From Candidatus Woesebacteria bacterium (GTDB taxonomy: Bacteria; Patescibacteriota; Microgenomatia; UBA1400; MFAQ01): DNA of 9,848 nucleotides. The stretch spans positions 1 to 9,848 of the forward strand of contig JAGVOE010000001.1 in the NCBI GenBank assembly GCA_020052895.1, read 5' to 3'. The notes beneath the pieces are model-generated. The model searched no databases and was not told the origin of the DNA. It worked only from the letters and a program-made list of their open reading frames with translations. This document shows positions 5,671-9,848 of this stretch, piece after piece. Position 1 is the stretch's first letter. The number at the start of each line of letters is the position of its first letter. A program made the position numbers and the translations under genes.

Positions 5671-6441
5671 ATGTTTAGAAAAATTTGGCTCTCTTTCAAA
5701 TCCATCAAAAATCTCCATATTTTAGTGTTTGACCTACTAGGATTAATAAAAGGAGATGTAACGTATTATTTGTGGAATGGCCTTGAGTTTACGGCTAGGG
5801 CGGGTACAAGTGATGTTTCAGAAATCATCATCAATAACGCTGATTCTGAGTATCCAAGCTATTTTTTTCCAAAAAATTATAATCCGGTTATTATCGATGC
5901 GGGTGCCAATATTGGTGACACGACTCTATTTATTTATCAAAAATTAAAATCAAACAAACCAATTATTCATGCTCTTGAGCCAAATTCAGATAGTTATACC
6001 TATTTACTAAAGAACCTCAAATTAAATAATGTTAAAGGCGTTATTCCTCATAAAGTCGCTCTAATTGATAAGAACGGCAAAGAAAGACTAAACTTTAACG
6101 GCAATAATTTTGACGGAGCTTTTGTCAAAGGTATGATGAAAGGTGAGAAAACAAATTCAGAGATTGTTGACACCAGTACTTTTATCAGCTTTTGTAAGAA
6201 GAATAAGATTAAACATATAGATCTCCTCAAAATGGACATCGAAGGTAGTGAGTACTCTGTCTTTAGAACTTCAAAACAATTTATAAAAGATTATGTCAAA
6301 ACAATTTTTGTCGAACTTCACAATATAAACGATCACGACAACTATCGACGCTTCAAAAGAGATGTTTCCAAAATCGGCTTTAGCATCGAGGCTGACATCA
6401 TGAACAGAACTCTCTTTTTACGTAACAAAAATTATTCCTAA
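5671..6441 (+). CDS. FkbM-family SAM-dependent methyltransferase
   Basis: A 256-residue methyltransferase that probably O-methylates a sugar. SAM-binding motif I is VIIDAGANIGDTT (73-85), followed by HALEPNSDSY (100-109) and the FkbM hallmark LLKMDIEGSEYSVF (185-198), then IFVELHN (212-218). The FkbM domain takes up most of the chain, with about 70 residues before it (including WNGLEFTARAGTSDVSEI), as is normal for the family. It begins 3 nt after the GT2 stop. An AAAGGT at 5654-5659 is a weak ribosome site, 11 nt from the ATG. In glycan loci such enzymes often cap or decorate chain sugars; the position here supports that role but not a particular substrate. Confidence 0.93.
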   Translation: MFRKIWLSFKSIKNLHILVFDLLGLIKGDVTYYLWNGLEFTARAGTSDVSEIIINNADSEYPSYFFPKNYNPVIIDAGANIGDTTLFIYQKLKSNKPIIHALEPNSDSYTYLLKNLKLNNVKGVIPHKVALIDKNGKERLNFNGNNFDGAFVKGMMKGEKTNSEIVDTSTFISFCKKNKIKHIDLLKMDIEGSEYSVFRTSKQFIKDYVKTIFVELHNINDHDNYRRFKRDVSKIGFSIEADIMNRTLFLRNKNYS

Positions 6442-6446
6442 TTAGT

Positions 6447-7121
6447 ATGACAAACTTCAACAACTCAATCAAGAACAGGTTAACGGGCAGACATAAATTT
6501 AGCTTCAAACTCTGTGGGAACGTCAGAGGATTGGCGGTGCTCGATGTCGGTAGTTCTTTCGGTTGGTTTGAAAAATTTGCGGTTGCCGCAAAAGCCAAAA
6601 AAATGGTAGGTATCGAGCCGGAAAGAACATTTTATCAAGCTAAAAAGGAAGTTCCCAGAGCCATCTTTAAACAAGGATCTGCCCTAGATATACCCGAAAA
6701 GACTGCAGTGTTTGATCTTGTTGTTATGTTTGATGTTATAGAGCATATTCCTGTGGGCACGGAAAGTATAGCCCTAAGCGAAATTAATCGCATACTTAAA
6801 CCGGGCGGTAAATTTGTTCTCTCAACCGACTTCGATCACCCTCTTTCAAAAGCATTCGACCCAGCTTGGTATTTTGGTCATCGTCACTACAGCGAAAAAA
6901 AACTTAGACAACTTTTCAAAAAAGCCGGCTTCAAGATCGAGCAGGTGTATCGACGGGGTGGGTTTTTTGAGATTACAGGAACCATCCTTCTATATGTTTT
7001 TAAATGGATTTTTCACCGCGAAATACCCTTCAAAAAGTTTTTCGAGATCCACAAGAATCGTGAGTATCTAGAAGAAAAAGACGGCATTGTTACTATTTTT
7101 ATCAAAGCTACCAAGTCGTAA
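6447..7121 (+). CDS. Class I SAM-dependent methyltransferase
   Basis: A 224-residue Rossmann-fold methyltransferase of the Methyltransf_11/23 type. Motif I is LAVLDVGSSFGWFEKF (29-44), the ribose-binding acid is in VGIEPER (54-60), motif II/post-II is DLVVMFDVIEHIP (90-102), and LKPGGKFVLSTDF (117-129) follows. The segment FGHRHYSEKKLRQLFKKAGFKIEQ is the usual substrate-side helix region of this type. It starts 5 nt after the FkbM gene and its TAA overlaps the next ATG by one base. The likely substrate is a sugar or lipid-linked glycan, inferred from the neighbours. It is not closely similar to the other two methyltransferases. Confidence 0.93.
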   Translation: MTNFNNSIKNRLTGRHKFSFKLCGNVRGLAVLDVGSSFGWFEKFAVAAKAKKMVGIEPERTFYQAKKEVPRAIFKQGSALDIPEKTAVFDLVVMFDVIEHIPVGTESIALSEINRILKPGGKFVLSTDFDHPLSKAFDPAWYFGHRHYSEKKLRQLFKKAGFKIEQVYRRGGFFEITGTILLYVFKWIFHREIPFKKFFEIHKNREYLEEKDGIVTIFIKATKS

Positions 7122-8011
7122 TGTACAAGACAATTATTCCCAATTTAGTTTCGATTGATACCAAACTGAACTCTCTCAACGGTTTTGTCATGTGTCAAGA
7201 TCTCAACTTTTATCCATCCACTTCCATCAAGTACAAGCATCATTACACACTCAAAAGAGATGAAGGTATCAAAATACCACACGACTATGATTTTCGAAGT
7301 GAATACTATATCAAAAAGGACGATTTCTGGTATTTTAGCCGAAAAATATTTTTCTGGAATCCTCGCTTTTCTTACAATGTAAAAACCAGAACTCTCTCCT
7401 TCAATCGTGCTTATCAGCTATTTCCCATCAAAATTGGAGATCTCTTCACACTCGGTGAACACTTATCGAATCTTATTGATCTCAATCTTTTTTTAGACAA
7501 CCACGTCTGTCTTCGAGGTATTGCCTATCAGGGCGGTGGCCAAAATATCTGTCTAACTGCCCCAGGGTTTAACGGTAAAACCACCCTACTCAAACAAAAA
7601 CTAAAAGAAGGGGCAAAATATATCGCCGAAGATTACTTGGTACTGGGTCTTGATAACTTCACCGTCTATCCCACTTGTCCTCTTAGTACCGAAAATTTTT
7701 GGAGAAGGAGAAAAATAGGCAAAGAGCTATCAACATTGATTGGCTCTGAAAATATAGTCAAAAAACCAGTCAAAATTGACGAATTGTATTTTGCAGAAAA
7801 TCATCAAAGCAATCTCAATTCAATAAAATCTTCCACACTTGACTGCATGCTTCTAAACTCTCTCTACTTCTTGAATAACTTGTTTATCAAATCGTATCTT
7901 TATGACAGTGGCAGTTCCAGAAAACTTTTTGATAATATCAAAATTGCAGAACAAAAACTTGTCAAGTCAAAATTTATTTTTACCAAAAACTTCTCTTATC
8001 CAATATCCTAA
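7121..8011 (+). CDS. HPr-kinase-like P-loop protein
   Basis: A 296-residue protein that I assign by pattern to the HPr kinase/PEP carboxykinase-like P-loop group. The Walker A is TAPGFNGKTTLLKQKL (146-161), with K153; it starts with Ala, allowed by [AG]xxxxGK[ST]. It is followed by GAKYIAEDYLVLGLDNFTVYP (164-184), matching the HprK-like pattern of a conserved acid pair (here E170 D171) followed by a strand and a turn. The first ~110 residues are rich in Tyr, Phe, Lys and Asp and match nothing I know. There is no membrane segment. HprK-like proteins phosphorylate a protein serine, or a peptide or small molecule, in different pathways; here a sugar hydroxyl or a glycan-pathway protein is possible. 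The gene overlaps the previous stop by one base, and the next gene begins 7 nt downstream. Confidence 0.72.
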   Translation: MYKTIIPNLVSIDTKLNSLNGFVMCQDLNFYPSTSIKYKHHYTLKRDEGIKIPHDYDFRSEYYIKKDDFWYFSRKIFFWNPRFSYNVKTRTLSFNRAYQLFPIKIGDLFTLGEHLSNLIDLNLFLDNHVCLRGIAYQGGGQNICLTAPGFNGKTTLLKQKLKEGAKYIAEDYLVLGLDNFTVYPTCPLSTENFWRRRKIGKELSTLIGSENIVKKPVKIDELYFAENHQSNLNSIKSSTLDCMLLNSLYFLNNLFIKSYLYDSGSSRKLFDNIKIAEQKLVKSKFIFTKNFSYPIS

Positions 8012-8018
8012 TCAAAAC

Positions 8019-8750
8019 ATGAACTCAAAATCAAATAAAAAATATTGGGATAGCTGGAATTCTAGATACTCAGATGTCTGGAAACCCCTTGCTCGTCAAG
8101 AAATGTCCAAAAAGGAAACAGATTATATCGTCTCAAAAATACCATCCAAAAAAAACCCCAGAATACTTGATATTGGTGTTGGCAACGGAAGAATTCTTGC
8201 TGCTCTCAGCAAAAAATCTACAAGAAACACCACCATATATGGTCTAGATATCTCCCAAAAAATGGTTGAAATATGTAATGATCGTTTTTATGACAATAAA
8301 AAAATCAAAAAAATCGAGGTATGCGACTTATCATTAGACACAATTCCATATAAAACAAAATTCAGCCTGATAACTATTATTAGAGTTTTAAAATACAATT
8401 CAAATTGGAAGAAGATGTTAAAAAAAATGTATGATCAGTTAGAGAGTGGGGGAGGACTAGTCTTTACCATGCCCAACAACCAATCTGTTTCTATTTTTAG
8501 TGGCGATACTTTTTCTGACCAAAATACCCCGATTATCTACACCAACCCTTCGAATCTAAAAAAAGTTTTAAGATCGATTGGTTTCAAAAACATTGAGATA
8601 TTGGCCTTTAGTAAGTTACCAAATTTTTTATACCATCTTTCAAATCACAAATATTACGTAAGGTTTTTAATAGCTTCAGAGAGATTGTTGGAAACCATCT
8701 TTGGCAACGCCTTGTTCGGCAGGGAGTTGTTTATCTTCTGTAGTAAATAA
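8019..8750 (+). CDS. Class I SAM-dependent methyltransferase
   Basis: A 243-residue Rossmann-fold methyltransferase. The open frame extends back to 7902, but that would overlap the HprK-like gene by over 100 nt. The ATG at 8019 opens MNSKSNKKYWDSWNSRY, a normal beginning for this family, 7 nt after the previous stop. Motif I is RILDIGVGNGRIL (48-60), the ribose acid is in GLDISQKM (75-82), VCDLSLD (101-107) is motif II, FSLITIIRVLKYN (115-127) lies after it, and LESGGGLVFTMPN (141-153) follows. RVLKYN replaces the usual EHV-type sequence after motif II. The C-terminal region after 170 is rich in Lys, Leu and Phe. Very AT-rich (27% in 8281-8340). It is one of three methyltransferases in the operon; the substrate is unknown. 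Confidence 0.9.
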   Translation: MNSKSNKKYWDSWNSRYSDVWKPLARQEMSKKETDYIVSKIPSKKNPRILDIGVGNGRILAALSKKSTRNTTIYGLDISQKMVEICNDRFYDNKKIKKIEVCDLSLDTIPYKTKFSLITIIRVLKYNSNWKKMLKKMYDQLESGGGLVFTMPNNQSVSIFSGDTFSDQNTPIIYTNPSNLKKVLRSIGFKNIEILAFSKLPNFLYHLSNHKYYVRFLIASERLLETIFGNALFGRELFIFCSK

Positions 8751-8751
8751 G

Positions 8752-9848
8752 ATGAAGTTTTTGTACGTCAACTTGGGGGACAATATTCCTTATACCTACG
8801 ACAAAATAGTCGGTAGAGTCACAAACTGGGCAGATCAAGGTCACGAAATTACTGTCCTTGTACCTCAAATAAGTCAGTTTGCCATCGAAAGAGAGGTAGC
8901 GGAACACACCACCAAAAATATTCAAGTTATAACCCTTCCCGGGACAAATTGGTTAAGTACCTCTCCTCTAAAAATAATGATCGCCTACCTCTTTCGTTTG
9001 ATGGTTACTCCCTATGCTCTTCTAAGTACAGAGAAAAAATATGATGTTGTTATATCCAATTCCGCTTTTTTAGTTGATATTTTCCCCCCGATGTTCCTTA
9101 AATTAATTAGTCGGTGCAAGGATTGGATTCTTATCATGGATAGTATTGTCCCATCTCCACGTTCCCGCCAGGGAAACATCCTTGTGAACCATCTTACTTA
9201 TCTCGAGTCAGTCTTTGTTGGAAAATTAGCGAATATCTACGCATCGTGTATTTTTACCGTTAACCCAGAACTAAAAAAACAAATGCTCGAAAGGGGAATT
9301 AGATCAAAGCTGATTAAGATCAGTGGAAACGGACTTTTTATTAATAATATCGATAAGGTAAAGTCTTCAAAAAATTCCCAGTTTGACGCCGTCTACCAAG
9401 GTAGAATCACTCCAAACAAGGGAGTTATCGACCTACTCTATGTCTGGAAAGCAGTGGTCAAAAAAATACCAAGCGCCGCCTTGGCCGTGATGGGGACGGG
9501 ACTAAGCGAGAATATTCTTAATTTTGAAAAAAAAGTTATCGAGCTAAAGCTTGAAAACAACGTAAAGTATCTGGGTTTTACCAATCGGCCCAGGAAATAT
9601 GAGATTATGAAAGGGAGCAAACTATTTATTTACTTGTCAAAAGTAAATGCCGATGAGAGCTGGGGAATAAGCCTCATGGAAGCTTTGGCCTGCGGACTGC
9701 CTGCCATAAGCTACGACTTACCAATCTATAGTAATATTTACAAAACAGACTCGCTAATCAAGGTCAAAAAAAATGATCTACTGGCGGTAGAAAGGGAAGT
9801 TATCTCAATTTTGAAAGATCGCAAAAGGAGAGAAAGTTTTTCAAAAAG
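8752..9848 (+). CDS. Family 4 glycosyltransferase, 3' end missing
   Basis: A GT-B retaining glycosyltransferase. It starts MKFLYVNLGDNIPY one base after the previous TAA, and 365 codons stay open to the window edge. The N-terminal Rossmann half includes WADQGHEITVLVP. The C-terminal nucleotide-sugar half begins near FDAVYQGRITPNKGVIDLL, with R218 and K223 at the usual phosphate-binding positions, then VKYLGFTNRPRKYEIMKGS. The retaining EX7E motif is ESWGISLME (E302 and E310), followed by ALACGLPAISYDLPIY. Most of the enzyme (typically 370-420 residues) is present. It probably adds a sugar to the glycan. Donor unknown. No Shine-Dalgarno; the one-base spacing suggests coupling to the methyltransferase gene. 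Confidence 0.93.
   Translation, partial: MKFLYVNLGDNIPYTYDKIVGRVTNWADQGHEITVLVPQISQFAIEREVAEHTTKNIQVITLPGTNWLSTSPLKIMIAYLFRLMVTPYALLSTEKKYDVVISNSAFLVDIFPPMFLKLISRCKDWILIMDSIVPSPRSRQGNILVNHLTYLESVFVGKLANIYASCIFTVNPELKKQMLERGIRSKLIKISGNGLFINNIDKVKSSKNSQFDAVYQGRITPNKGVIDLLYVWKAVVKKIPSAALAVMGTGLSENILNFEKKVIELKLENNVKYLGFTNRPRKYEIMKGSKLFIYLSKVNADESWGISLMEALACGLPAISYDLPIYSNIYKTDSLIKVKKNDLLAVEREVISILKDRKRRESFSK

Noticed and set aside
7902..8018. 39-codon N-terminal extension of the last methyltransferase
   Set aside because: It would overlap the HprK-like gene by 110 nt. The internal ATG at 8019 gives a normal methyltransferase N-terminus and tight operon spacing.

Overview
The window looks like part of a cell-surface glycan (exopolysaccharide or glycoprotein-glycan) biosynthesis locus from a small-genome bacterium. 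The most likely source is a member of the Candidate Phyla Radiation (Patescibacteria, Microgenomates-like). This rests on three things: densely packed genes with 1-nt overlaps or gaps of only a few bases; almost no Shine-Dalgarno sequences except before one gene; and short palindromic repeats inside genes that encode the peptide signatures VIARSEATRQS and SLRAKRGNL, which I remember as common in such genomes but also in unrelated bacteria. The lineage is an inference. The standard bacterial code fits (TAA, TAG and TGA all serve as stops).

Region A (1-2984, + strand, GC-richer; for example 32 of 60 bases at 2101-2160): the 3' part of an ExoA-like family 2 glycosyltransferase with C-terminal membrane segments, a small three-cysteine ferredoxin overlapping it by 1 nt, and a cobalamin-binding-type radical SAM enzyme with an atypical Cx4Cx2C cluster motif. 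Three copies of one palindromic repeat lie inside these genes. A second palindrome type, a 7-bp tandem array and another palindrome lie between or at the edge of the last two.

Region B (2985-3367): a free-standing 97-residue protein of unknown function. It has its own extended -10 promoter, the only strong Shine-Dalgarno site in the window, and an intrinsic terminator.

Region C (3368-9848, AT-richer; 16 of 60 G+C at 8281-8340): a sugar aminotransferase on the - strand diverges from a + strand run of genes. The run is a GT2 glycosyltransferase, an FkbM-type methyltransferase, a class I methyltransferase, an HPr-kinase-like P-loop protein, another class I methyltransferase, and a GT4 glycosyltransferase cut by the window end. 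Together they suggest synthesis and decoration of a glycan: amino-sugar formation, glycosyl transfer, methylation, and perhaps phosphorylation by the HprK-like protein.

Most functions are ordinary for a glycan locus. The items most worth a second look are the HprK-like gene between two methyltransferases, the ferredoxin/B12-radical SAM pair with unusual cysteine spacing, the isolated 97-residue gene, and the repeats embedded in coding sequence.
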